From an uncultured Sunxiuqinia sp. (GTDB taxonomy: Bacteria; Bacteroidota; Bacteroidia; Bacteroidales; Prolixibacteraceae), in contig NZ_CANLZV010000008.1 of the NCBI RefSeq assembly GCF_947495665.1, forward strand, positions 62,001 through 126,000: DNA of 64,000 bases. Reading direction: 5' to 3'. The notes under the pieces were generated by a model. The model was given only the letters and a program-made list of their open reading frames with translations. It made no database searches and was not told where the DNA came from. Shown piece after piece: positions 36,721 to 43,239 of this stretch. The translations under genes were made by a program, and so were the position numbers. Numbering within the stretch: position 1 is the first letter of the stretch; each line of letters begins with the position of its first letter.

Positions 36721-36749
36721 CAAAAGTATATGAATTTTTTGAAACACAA
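36721..36749 (-). promoter_or_regulatory. Promoter of tRNA-Ser copy 1
   Basis: On the minus strand TACTTTTG (36721-36728) is an exact TAnnTTTG -7 box, with TTG (36747-36749) 18 bases upstream as the -33 box. The -7 box lies 13 bases before the tRNA 5' end. The same arrangement is duplicated at copy 2. Confidence 0.75.
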
Positions 36750-36922
36750 TGGATTTTTAGGATTGTATTTTTAAAAAAGCATTCCTAGCAAAGATAATAA
36801 TGGTCTTTGCTGCTTTTGGAGTAGGCTAAAACCTGGTGAATTGGTATGAGGGACTAGCCCTTTCCCCTTTTCATTGGACTTTATATGCAATTTGTTAAAT
36901 GGATTTTGAGGGTGGTATGAAT

Positions 36923-36958
36923 AAAAAAAAGCTGTAAGCGAATTGCTTACAGCTTTTT
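36923..36958 (-). terminator. Terminator of tRNA-Ser copy 2
   Basis: AAAAAGCTGTAAGC and GCTTACAGCTTTTT with loop GAATT, followed on the minus strand by a T run. One loop base differs from copy 1. Confidence 0.88.
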
Positions 36959-36967
36959 GGTGGTCTG

Positions 36968-37052
36968 CGGAGAGAGAGGGATTCGAACCCCCGGATCCGT
37001 GAAGATCAACGGTTTTCAAGACCGCCGCATTCGACCACTCTGCCATCTCTCC
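36968..37052 (-). tRNA. tRNA-Ser (anticodon UGA), copy 2
   Basis: Base-for-base identical to the 85-nt tRNA-Ser at 36623-36707, with the same anticodon TGA and long variable arm. It is the copy nearer the HU gene. Confidence 0.95.
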
Positions 37053-37065
37053 GTGGATATGGCGG

Positions 37066-37094
37066 CAAAAGTATATGAATTTTTTGAAACACAA
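37066..37094 (-). promoter_or_regulatory. Promoter of tRNA-Ser copy 2
   Basis: TACTTTTG (37066-37073, minus strand) with TTG at 37092-37094, 18 bases upstream. Same layout as copy 1, so both genes should be transcribed independently. Confidence 0.75.
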
Positions 37095-37327
37095 AAATAA
37101 TAGGCAGAAAAAATCTTTGAAATAGAAAAAAAAAAAAGTTCAATAAAGGTTGCAAAATTGAATCATATTTTAGAATTTTATAAAACGTAAAATTTAAGCT
37201 TTCGAAAGCACCGATTTTACTAAGGTTTTAGAAAGTTTAAATTCTTTTTTTATGCCTTGGATTTAAAGTGTATTAATTATAAAGTTATTTTAATCAGTTT
37301 ATTTTTAACCCTAAACAAGTTTTTCTT

Positions 37328-37597
37328 ATGAACAAAGCTCAATTAATTGACGCAATTGCTGAAAAAGCTGGTCTAACTAAAGCGGATGCTAAAAAAGCAC
37401 TGGATGCTTTCGTAGAATCTACAACTGACGCCTTAAAAAACGGTGACCGTGTTGCCTTAATCGGATTTGGATCTTTCGCGGTTTCAACTCGTAGTGCACG
37501 AACAGGAAGAAATCCACAATCTGGAGCTCCTATTGAAATTCCTGAAAAGAAAGTCGTAAAATTCAAGCCAGGTGCTGAATTGAGTGATGCAGTGTAA
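37328..37597 (+). CDS. HU family DNA-binding protein
   Basis: An 89-residue nucleoid protein of full HU length. It begins MNKAQLIDAIAEKAGLTKADAKKAL and carries the dimer-core segment DRVALIGFGSFAV and the DNA-binding arm RTGRNPQSGAPIEIPEKKVVKFKPG, including the Pro that intercalates at DNA kinks. It bends and compacts DNA as a dimer. It stands alone, preceded by ~275 AT-rich bases and followed by a strong terminator. I found no exact TAnnTTTG box upstream. Confidence 0.97.
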   Translation: MNKAQLIDAIAEKAGLTKADAKKALDAFVESTTDALKNGDRVALIGFGSFAVSTRSARTGRNPQSGAPIEIPEKKVVKFKPGAELSDAV

Positions 37598-37625
37598 TGC
37601 GCATGATGAAAAGATAATACAAAAG

Positions 37626-37654
37626 AAAGGGAGGTTAAAACCTCCCTTTTTTTT
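37626..37654 (+). terminator. Terminator of the HU gene
   Basis: AAAGGGAGG at 37626 pairs with CCTCCCTTT at 37641 around a TTAAAA loop, and eight T residues end the structure. It lies between converging genes. Confidence 0.92.
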
Positions 37655-37676
37655 GTATTCAATCTACGACATGAAT

Positions 37677-38189
37677 CTATTGCTCTTTCTTTTTATCATC
37701 GGATAGAACGTCAATATCCAATGCTCCGGTAATTTTTCCGATGTTTTCCGGGTCAATGATGCCACGAATGCTAATCAGGGCATTGTCATCTCCGCCAACC
37801 ACCAAGAGTAATTCCGAAAATTTGCCGTTTCCAGCATCCCGGGCAAAAAAGCGAACCACTTCATTGGCTTCAGTTACTTCCATCAAAACCTCATATTGAT
37901 GATTTTTGAAGAATCCGTCGGCTTCCAGTTCTTTGTAGAAATCGAGCGACCGGTTAAGTTCATCATCATCAACAGCCAGAATCCGGACGCCATCAAGGCC
38001 TGAAAGAACATTGGCTTCGGCAGAACCACTATCTATTTTGCTGGCAAAGCTTAAGAGGGCTCCGCTGATGTTGACCGTTGTCAGTCCTTTTTTATTGGCG
38101 TATTTCTCAAATAATTTGTCCACAGGGTTTTTCTGAGCCATCCCCAAAAGCGGGATCAGGCAAATCAGTATCAAAATGAGCTTTTTCAT
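37677..38189 (-). CDS. DUF4252 domain secreted protein
   Basis: A 170-residue protein with signal peptide (ends GMAQ). The body matches DUF4252: KLFEKYANKKGLTTVNISGALL, then a helix-strand region with VRILAVDD and a final strand around ELLLVVGGDDNALISIRGIIDPENI. The family is of unknown function and typically sits beside ECF sigma/anti-sigma genes in Bacteroidota. Here it is the last gene of that operon, 2 bases after the putative anti-sigma gene, so it may be a stress-response output or part of the signal system. Confidence 0.85.
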   Translation of the reverse strand: MKKLILILICLIPLLGMAQKNPVDKLFEKYANKKGLTTVNISGALLSFASKIDSGSAEANVLSGLDGVRILAVDDDELNRSLDFYKELEADGFFKNHQYEVLMEVTEANEVVRFFARDAGNGKFSELLLVVGGDDNALISIRGIIDPENIGKITGALDIDVLSDDKKKEQ

Positions 38190-38191
38190 GA

Positions 38192-38740
38192 TTATTGTTT
38201 TTTTAGTTTTTCATTGATTATTTCCACTTTTTGTATTTCCTGAAATCCCTTCTCAAGCTTGTTGAGGCTTGAGTGTAGGGGAGTAGAGGCCTGATTGATG
38301 GTTTTTACCGGTTCAAGTCCCTTCATGCCTTTCTGGTAATACCCGGCTACATATTGCAAGGTGCTTGAAGCTTTTGCGTAAGCCTGATCCGGATTGCTGT
38401 ATGTATCTTGCCAGGGTTTTTGATTGCTCGTCAGGTTTACGGCCAAAATTGCAATCATCAAGGCTGCTGCAATGCCGCTTACTGTTTGCCACAACCATCG
38501 GTAGTGTGTCTTTTCGCGGTGTTCTTGCTCCAGAATATGGTTCATGATGTCTTCTTCCAAAGCTTCATCTCGCTTGTCCTCTGTCAGTTCAGCTAAACCC
38601 GCAAAAAAGGGTTGTTCCTGTTGCAATTCCGGAGCGATGTTATTGGAGTTGAAGTAATCGGTCAATAACCGCTCTTCCTGCTCCGTCGTTTCACCTTCCC
38701 AGTATTTTTGCAGTATTTGTTTGATTTCTTTCAAATCCAT
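38192..38740 (-). CDS. Putative anti-sigma factor, single-pass membrane protein
   Basis: A 182-residue protein. The N-terminal ~85 residues are acidic and helical (LQKYWEGETTEQEERLLTDYF), typical of the sigma-binding part of Bacteroidota anti-sigma-like proteins. One transmembrane helix follows (VSGIAAALMIAILAVNL, ~88-104), leaving a periplasmic tail of ~75 residues. No zinc ligands are visible. Its start overlaps the sigma gene by 50 bases, strong evidence of coupling. Anti-sigma function is inferred from topology and place. Confidence 0.7.
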   Translation of the reverse strand: MDLKEIKQILQKYWEGETTEQEERLLTDYFNSNNIAPELQQEQPFFAGLAELTEDKRDEALEEDIMNHILEQEHREKTHYRWLWQTVSGIAAALMIAILAVNLTSNQKPWQDTYSNPDQAYAKASSTLQYVAGYYQKGMKGLEPVKTINQASTPLHSSLNKLEKGFQEIQKVEIINEKLKKQ

Positions 38741-39239
38741 AATCTTGATATTTAGATAATTCGTCTCTTACTTTTTTTCGTGCCCGCGATAGGTTGACCC
38801 GAATGGCGTTGATGTTTAATCCTGTTTGATCAACAATTTCATCATAAGTCAACTGGTCAATGTCACGCATGTGCATCACCTTTCGTTGTAGCTCAGGCAG
38901 TTGGTTGATCAGCTTTTTGATAATCCGGGCTGTTTCCGACAAATCCAACTCCTCTCTCAGGTCACTTTTTTCTTCTTCGTGCCAGCTGCTCTGTTGCTCT
39001 TCCAGCGAATAGGTTCGATGCCCCCGATGCAGGTCATAACACTTGTTTCTGATCATGCGCATGGCAAAGGCTTCAATGTTTTCGATTTGCCCCAGACTGC
39101 TGCGTTTTTGCCAAAGCTTCAGGAATACATCCTGAACAACATCCCTGGCTACTTCATCATTTTGAGTAAGCCTGGAGGCAAACTGATGAAGTTTTCTACT
39201 TAATGGCAGGATTAATGTCTTAAACTCTTTGGCTAACAT
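38691..39239 (-). CDS. ECF RNA polymerase sigma factor
   Basis: From the ATG at 39239 this is a 182-residue sigma-70 family protein; an upstream TTG at 39266 is less likely. Region 2 is visible in DEVARDVVQDVFLKLW and IEAFAMRMIRNKCYDLHR, and region 4 in LPELQRKVMHMRDIDQLTYDEIVDQTG then INAIRVNLSRARKKVRDEL (helix-turn-helix). It directs RNA polymerase to a dedicated promoter set when released by the anti-sigma protein encoded just downstream. Confidence 0.93.
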   Translation of the reverse strand: MLAKEFKTLILPLSRKLHQFASRLTQNDEVARDVVQDVFLKLWQKRSSLGQIENIEAFAMRMIRNKCYDLHRGHRTYSLEEQQSSWHEEEKSDLREELDLSETARIIKKLINQLPELQRKVMHMRDIDQLTYDEIVDQTGLNINAIRVNLSRARKKVRDELSKYQDYGFERNQTNTAKILGR

Positions 39240-39263
39240 ATGCTGTTCATTCTTGTCTGCATT

Positions 39264-39289
39264 CAAAATTAAGACGTATATGGCGTCTT
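39264..39289 (-). promoter_or_regulatory. Candidate promoter and inverted repeat upstream of the sigma gene
   Basis: TAATTTTG (39264-39271, minus strand) fits TAnnTTTG and lies 24 bases before the ATG at 39239. It abuts an inverted repeat AAGACG-N7-CGTCTT (39271-39289). No good -33 box was seen. Confidence 0.35.
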
Positions 39290-39557
39290 TTCATTACATC
39301 GGTATTGAATTTTAACTGACAGCAGCTGTGATAGCCGATTTTTGTATTGTAAAAAGTGCTAAGTGTCCGGAGAAGTATTGTTCGGGTAAACAAGCAGGGA
39401 AAGCTAGAAGGGATGGTTTGGCCTTAGCTGTTTTAGGGGAGGTGAGCAGTGGAGCGTTATCGCCAGTGCCTAAAAACAAAAATACCACCCGAACCTCTGT
39501 CCGGATGGCATTTTGAGTGTTGTAATATATACGTGAAGATTTGAGTGTGCTTAATAC
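39290..39557. other. Intergenic region between the sigma operon and the DUF4382 gene
   Basis: About 270 bases with no supported gene. A 62-codon GTG frame on the plus strand has no recognisable features and is left out. It should hold the 3' end of nothing upstream and the sigma operon leader; no terminator hairpin for the DUF4382 gene was convincing. Confidence 0.3.
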
Positions 39558-40469
39558 TTATTCGCCTGTTTCTTCTGCAGGCGCTTCTGGTTCAACAGGT
39601 GTCAGCTCGAAGTCAACGGTTGTGGTCACTTTGGATTCAACAGCTACTTCTTCGATTAGAAGGGGTTCATAATTTTCCAATTCTCCGGTTAGGTGATAGG
39701 TACCTTCAGGAAGACCAATTATTTTATAGTAGCCGGTTTCGTTTGTAAAGCCGGAAGTGACAACGGTGTCAGGCTCCATTTCAGGAGTCAGATTCCATAC
39801 TTTTACCAGCGCGTTGGGTAAAACAACTGCTGAAGTGTCCGTAACTGTTCCTTCAATTTGTCCGGTAAAGCCTTCGAATACGCAGCGAATAACTGGTTTA
39901 AACAGGAATCCTTTAATGCCCGCTGGCGTGTTCATGTTGCCTTGCATAACAAAGGATTTGCTGACATCAAAATCCAGTAGAACGGTTGATTCCAATCCTT
40001 CTTCGATCGTTACCGCAGGCGCTATCTTTATTTTCAGTCCACTGCTGCTACCGCTCGGAATTTTCAGGTCGAACTCGGTGCCATCTTTCAGTAAAACTTT
40101 GGCATCCACAACGTGTAATCTAATCTCGTCGTAAGTTCCTGCATCGATATCAACCGAAGCCAGTTCCAGAGTTACTCCATGCGTTAGGTCCAGCAGGTCA
40201 ATTTCACGTTCTTCCTCTGAAAGTACCAGGAAATTGCCTTCTTCCTCTCCTTTTGCGGCAGAGCCGATGCTTAACCGGTCAATGGTTACTACTGTTTTAT
40301 CAACAATGTCAATGGGGAAGGGCGCATCTGTAATATTAACTGTCAATCGGCCTTTTCCATCCAGGTTCTCAATGTTGTTATCATCTTGTGAGCAGGCAAC
40401 AAAGAGCGTGCTCAGTGCTAAAAGTGCAATTGTGAAAAGTGAGTTTTTTCTTAATTTTTGATTTCTCAT
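39558..40469 (-). CDS. DUF4382 domain lipoprotein with carboxypeptidase-like domain
   Basis: A 303-residue lipoprotein (lipobox LFVAC, Cys26) followed by SQDDNN, an acidic signal fitting surface export. Residues ~38-185 are a DUF4382 domain (GRLTVNITDAPFPID, VTIDRLSI, IDLLDLTHGVTLELASVDIDAGTYDEIRL). Residues ~200-290 form a carboxypeptidase-regulatory-like beta sandwich (GQIEGTVTDTSAVVLPNALVKVW, GYYKIIGLPEGTYHLTGE). Ends in an acidic Pro/Glu tail. Function unknown; probably a surface structural or binding protein. It is 67 bases downstream of the Cbp1-like gene on the same strand and may share its transcript. Confidence 0.82.
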   Translation of the reverse strand: MRNQKLRKNSLFTIALLALSTLFVACSQDDNNIENLDGKGRLTVNITDAPFPIDIVDKTVVTIDRLSIGSAAKGEEEGNFLVLSEEEREIDLLDLTHGVTLELASVDIDAGTYDEIRLHVVDAKVLLKDGTEFDLKIPSGSSSGLKIKIAPAVTIEEGLESTVLLDFDVSKSFVMQGNMNTPAGIKGFLFKPVIRCVFEGFTGQIEGTVTDTSAVVLPNALVKVWNLTPEMEPDTVVTSGFTNETGYYKIIGLPEGTYHLTGELENYEPLLIEEVAVESKVTTTVDFELTPVEPEAPAEETGE

Positions 40470-40536
40470 AATTAACTAACTTTCTTTTTGGGGTTTTTAT
40501 TTTTTAATCATAAACTGTATTCTGGTTGTTTATGAG

Positions 40537-41451
40537 TTATTTAACTTCGATTATAGCGTATTTTGAAATCTTCCAAAATTCCTCGGGATCTTCAATTTGC
40601 AGGTAAGCAACCTGTCCATCTTCTTCTACTAAGGTATAAGAATTAGCTGGATGTTCTGAAATAATTTTTGCTTTTTTCGAATGTAACGGAATGGTTTTCG
40701 TCTCCTGAATATTTAATTCCGTGAAATACTCTTCGTCAAAATTCTCCTGAATTGTTTTATTCTGACCAATCCATAGGAAACCTCCCTCTTTGGTTAACAG
40801 GCCTTTTTCTTTCAGTTCCTTATAGGTTCCATATGCGATGTGGGCGGTGTTTAACTCCAAGGTTTGTTGGTCAATAATGTTGAGTTTGCTTTCCAGCGTG
40901 TCGGTTTGTTTGGCAATTTCAAACTCCATGGTTTCCACTTTCTGGTTCAAGTCGGCCACTTGCTGTTCTTTTTCTTCAATGACCTTGCGAAGTTCTGTCA
41001 TTTCGGCGGTTTGAAGATTAACTGTTTGCGATAGGGAGGCAATTTTTTGCTGGAAACTATTCAGTTTAATGCCTGAGCTTTTTAGTTTTTTTTCCAGATC
41101 ATCTATATGCTTGCTGCTCTCTTCCAGCATTTCATTCATCAGGTTGATGTCTTCAAGAATGGCCTGTTTTTGATCAATGCCTCCTTCTTTGTTTTGCTCA
41201 ATTGATAGTTGCTTTCTTTTTTCCTTGATGAATTTCAAGTTGTTTTCAATATCGTTGAAAGCAGTTACCAGCTCATTCACGACGGAATCGCGTCCTTCAA
41301 TAAGTTCGTTGAGGTTCATGTTTTCTGAAGCCAAAGTTTCGACTTCAGTTTGTTTCTGAGTGTAAACATAGATTGACCCAACTGCTGCCAGTAAAACAAC
41401 AACAACAGCTGTAAGTATAATTCCTAATTGTTTTTTTCGTGTATTATCCAT
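40537..41451 (-). CDS. Cbp1-like coiled-coil membrane protein
   Basis: The ATG at 41451 is chosen because GGAGG lies 7 bases upstream on the minus strand; a start 15 bases earlier is possible. 304 residues: one N-terminal transmembrane helix (GIILTAVVVVLLAAVGSIYVY), a coiled coil of ~190 residues rich in Leu/Glu/Lys, and a conserved C-terminal domain of ~95 residues (AYGTYKELKEKGLL, PLHSKKAKII.EHPANSYTL, DPEEFWKISKYAIIEVK). That C-terminal pattern matches, from memory, the Bacteroidota Cbp1 family named as collagen-binding adhesin. A sigma-54 promoter precedes it, so it is the likely target of the adjoining NtrC-type activator. Confidence 0.78.
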   Translation of the reverse strand: MDNTRKKQLGIILTAVVVVLLAAVGSIYVYTQKQTEVETLASENMNLNELIEGRDSVVNELVTAFNDIENNLKFIKEKRKQLSIEQNKEGGIDQKQAILEDINLMNEMLEESSKHIDDLEKKLKSSGIKLNSFQQKIASLSQTVNLQTAEMTELRKVIEEKEQQVADLNQKVETMEFEIAKQTDTLESKLNIIDQQTLELNTAHIAYGTYKELKEKGLLTKEGGFLWIGQNKTIQENFDEEYFTELNIQETKTIPLHSKKAKIISEHPANSYTLVEEDGQVAYLQIEDPEEFWKISKYAIIEVK

Positions 41452-41493
41452 GATAGTATCCTCCATCCATTTAGATTTATATGGATACGGATA

Positions 41494-41509
41494 GGCAAGG
41501 GATGTGCCA
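41494..41509 (-). promoter_or_regulatory. Sigma-54 (-24/-12) promoter
   Basis: On the minus strand TGGCAC (41504-41509), five bases, then TTGCC (41494-41498): all core positions of the TGGCAC-N5-TTGC consensus match, with the invariant GG and GC in register. Transcription would start near 41484, ~33 bases before the Cbp1-like ATG. An NtrC-type activator gene lies immediately upstream. Confidence 0.85.
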
Positions 41510-41511
41510 CG

Positions 41512-41522
41512 AAAATGAGAAT
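41512..41522 (+). promoter_or_regulatory. Direct copy of the upstream-activator half site
   Basis: AAAATGAGAAT here repeats exactly at 41601-41611, where it forms half of a palindrome. It abuts the sigma-54 -24 box. Confidence 0.45.
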
Positions 41523-41595
41523 GAGTTAAGTGTTTGGTATTGTGGGTGGTGTGTTTTTGTGAATTTTCCGCTAAGGTGTCAATTTGAATGCTTTT

Positions 41596-41610
41596 TTCTC
41601 AAAATGAGAA
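41596..41610. promoter_or_regulatory. Candidate enhancer (upstream activating) palindrome
   Basis: TTCTCA-AAA-TGAGAA is a perfect 6-3-6 palindrome about 112-126 bases upstream of the predicted sigma-54 start point, the usual range for NtrC-family enhancers. It lies just past the stop codon of the activator gene. Confidence 0.6.
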
Positions 41611-41624
41611 TTTAGAGCGAAACG

Positions 41625-42983
41625 TTACAGCTTTGTTTTTTCTTCTTTCAGCATCCGGTAGATTGTTGCCACCCCAATGTCGAGTTTTTCAGCTACCAGT
41701 TTGATGTTGTTGTCATACTTTTCAAGGAACCGATTCACAATTTCGATGTTGTATTCGCGCATGCTGCGTTCTTCCGCGAGTAAGGTATCCATCATGTTCT
41801 GACCACCAAATACGAGGCTTTCCTCCGTTATTTCGGTGGTGTCCGACAAGGTAACAGCCAGCTCAATGACTGATTTGAGTTCGCGGATATTTCCCGGAAA
41901 TGAATAAGCAAGCAGCTTTTTACTGGCGGAGGCGGTGAGCGTCCTTTCCTCCATTTGGTTTTCCTTGCAGAAAGCCTGAATGAAATGCTTGGCCAATACG
42001 ATCACGTCGTTTCCCCGGTCGCGCAATGGGGGCAGCTCAATTGGCAGGCCGAAAAGGCGGTAATACAAATCCTGTCGGAAGTTTCCGGCATTAACCTCTT
42101 CAAGCAGATTCCGGTTGGTGGCGATAATGATTCGGCAATCGGTTTTTACCGGATCGTTACTGCCTATGCGAATAATTTCTTTTTCCTGTAGGGCTCTTAA
42201 TAGCTTGGCCTGGAGAGAAATGTCCAGTTCAGCCATTTCATCTAAAAACAAAGTGCCCCCATGGGCTTCCTCAAATTTTCCGATGCGGCGAAAAGCGGCT
42301 CCGGTAAAGGCCCCTTTCTCGTGTCCAAACAGTTCACTTTCAATTAAATCTTTCGGAATAGCAGCTACGTTAACCGGGATAAACGGTTTCTTAGCCCGGT
42401 TGGAGTTGTAGTGAATAGCCTTGGCAACCAGTTCTTTCCCTGTTCCTGTTTCTCCGGTAATGGTGACGGAAATGTTGGTTCTGGTCGCTTTTTCAATGAG
42501 CGAGAAGATGTGCTCTGCCGCCGGGCTGTTTCCGATGATGGTATTTTGATAGCTGTATTTCTTTTTAACTTCCTGGCGCAGGGTAACAATCTCTTTTTTT
42601 AGCCGGCTGCCCTGACGAATGTTATTGACCGTATTGAGTAAGCGTTCTTTTACATCGGACGACTTGACAATGTAATCGTAAGCGCCATGCTTTAGCAGTT
42701 CAACGACTACCTCAATATCGTCTTGTTCCGAAATCAGAATTACCTGGATCTCATCGTTGATAGCTTTTATTTCTTTCAGCACTTCCAGGCCTTTCATGTC
42801 CGGAAGACGGTAATCCAGGGTCACAACATCTGGCTGTTTGTGCAGGTTTTTCAAGCATTCCTGCCCACTGGTAAAAGACTCAATTTCGTAGTCCGGTATC
42901 AGTGACAGGTTGTGAACGAGAAGTCTGTTGTACCAATCATCGTCTTCAACAACAAATATTTTGAAAGGCTTGTTATTGTCCAT
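41625..42983 (-). CDS. Sigma-54-dependent NtrC-family response regulator
   Basis: A 452-residue activator. Receiver domain 1-125 with acidic pocket VVEDDD, phospho-acceptor Asp57 in TLDYRLPD and Lys107 in YIVK. The AAA+ domain has Walker A GETGTGKE (177-184), the sigma-54 contact loop GAFTGA (224-229), Walker B GTLFLDEM and the sensor motif ATNRNLLEEV. The C-terminal Fis-type helix-turn-helix reads NNIKLVAEKLDIGVATIYRMLKE. All parts needed to activate a sigma-54 promoter are intact. The hybrid kinase gene lies upstream on the same strand and is the likely phosphate source; the Cbp1-like gene downstream is the likely target. Confidence 0.96.
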   Translation of the reverse strand: MDNNKPFKIFVVEDDDWYNRLLVHNLSLIPDYEIESFTSGQECLKNLHKQPDVVTLDYRLPDMKGLEVLKEIKAINDEIQVILISEQDDIEVVVELLKHGAYDYIVKSSDVKERLLNTVNNIRQGSRLKKEIVTLRQEVKKKYSYQNTIIGNSPAAEHIFSLIEKATRTNISVTITGETGTGKELVAKAIHYNSNRAKKPFIPVNVAAIPKDLIESELFGHEKGAFTGAAFRRIGKFEEAHGGTLFLDEMAELDISLQAKLLRALQEKEIIRIGSNDPVKTDCRIIIATNRNLLEEVNAGNFRQDLYYRLFGLPIELPPLRDRGNDVIVLAKHFIQAFCKENQMEERTLTASASKKLLAYSFPGNIRELKSVIELAVTLSDTTEITEESLVFGGQNMMDTLLAEERSMREYNIEIVNRFLEKYDNNIKLVAEKLDIGVATIYRMLKEEKTKL

Positions 42984-43239
42984 ATGCTAAGCTTACAAGA
43001 ATCTTTTCTTCGGTTTTTGATATGCAATAGTATGGAATTAATTTGTGAATTTTGAGCAATTGAACCGGTATTTTATTTGATGTCTACGCAATAGACTTAT
43101 CCGTTAAATATTGCAATGAGTTGACTTTTAGCGTTAACCGATGATTCGACCTTCTAAATAGGTTTCTCCATAGCGGTGGGCTAAAGCAATGGCTTACTTC
43201 CCAAATAGGGAGAACATTTCAAGCAGAACTGAAAACGGG
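42984..43239. other. Intergenic region between the activator and the hybrid kinase
   Basis: 256 bases with no supported gene, hairpin terminator or exact TAnnTTTG box. It separates two functionally linked minus-strand genes, so the activator probably has its own promoter here. Confidence 0.3.

Larger units (their letters stand above)
36534..36749 (-). repeat. Tandem duplication unit 1 (tRNA-Ser cassette)
   Basis: This ~216-base segment and the one at 36877-37094 are near copies: terminator, whole tRNA-Ser and promoter match at an offset of 345 bases. The tRNA parts are identical, the promoter flank differs by one base, and the segment beyond the terminator is more diverged. Confidence 0.85.
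36877..37094 (-). repeat. Tandem duplication unit 2 (tRNA-Ser cassette)
   Basis: Second copy of the unit at 36534-36749; carries its own promoter, tRNA-Ser and terminator, all on the minus strand. The 127 bases between the two units are not repeated. Confidence 0.85.

Noticed and set aside
36552-37094. Two minus-strand frames sharing the start MCFKKFIYFCRHIHGEM
   Set aside because: They are translations through the duplicated tRNA-Ser genes and flanks; the identical N-termini only reflect the duplication.
39328-39516. 62-codon plus-strand frame with GTG start
   Set aside because: No signal, domain or conserved-looking composition; sits in the intergenic region of the sigma operon.
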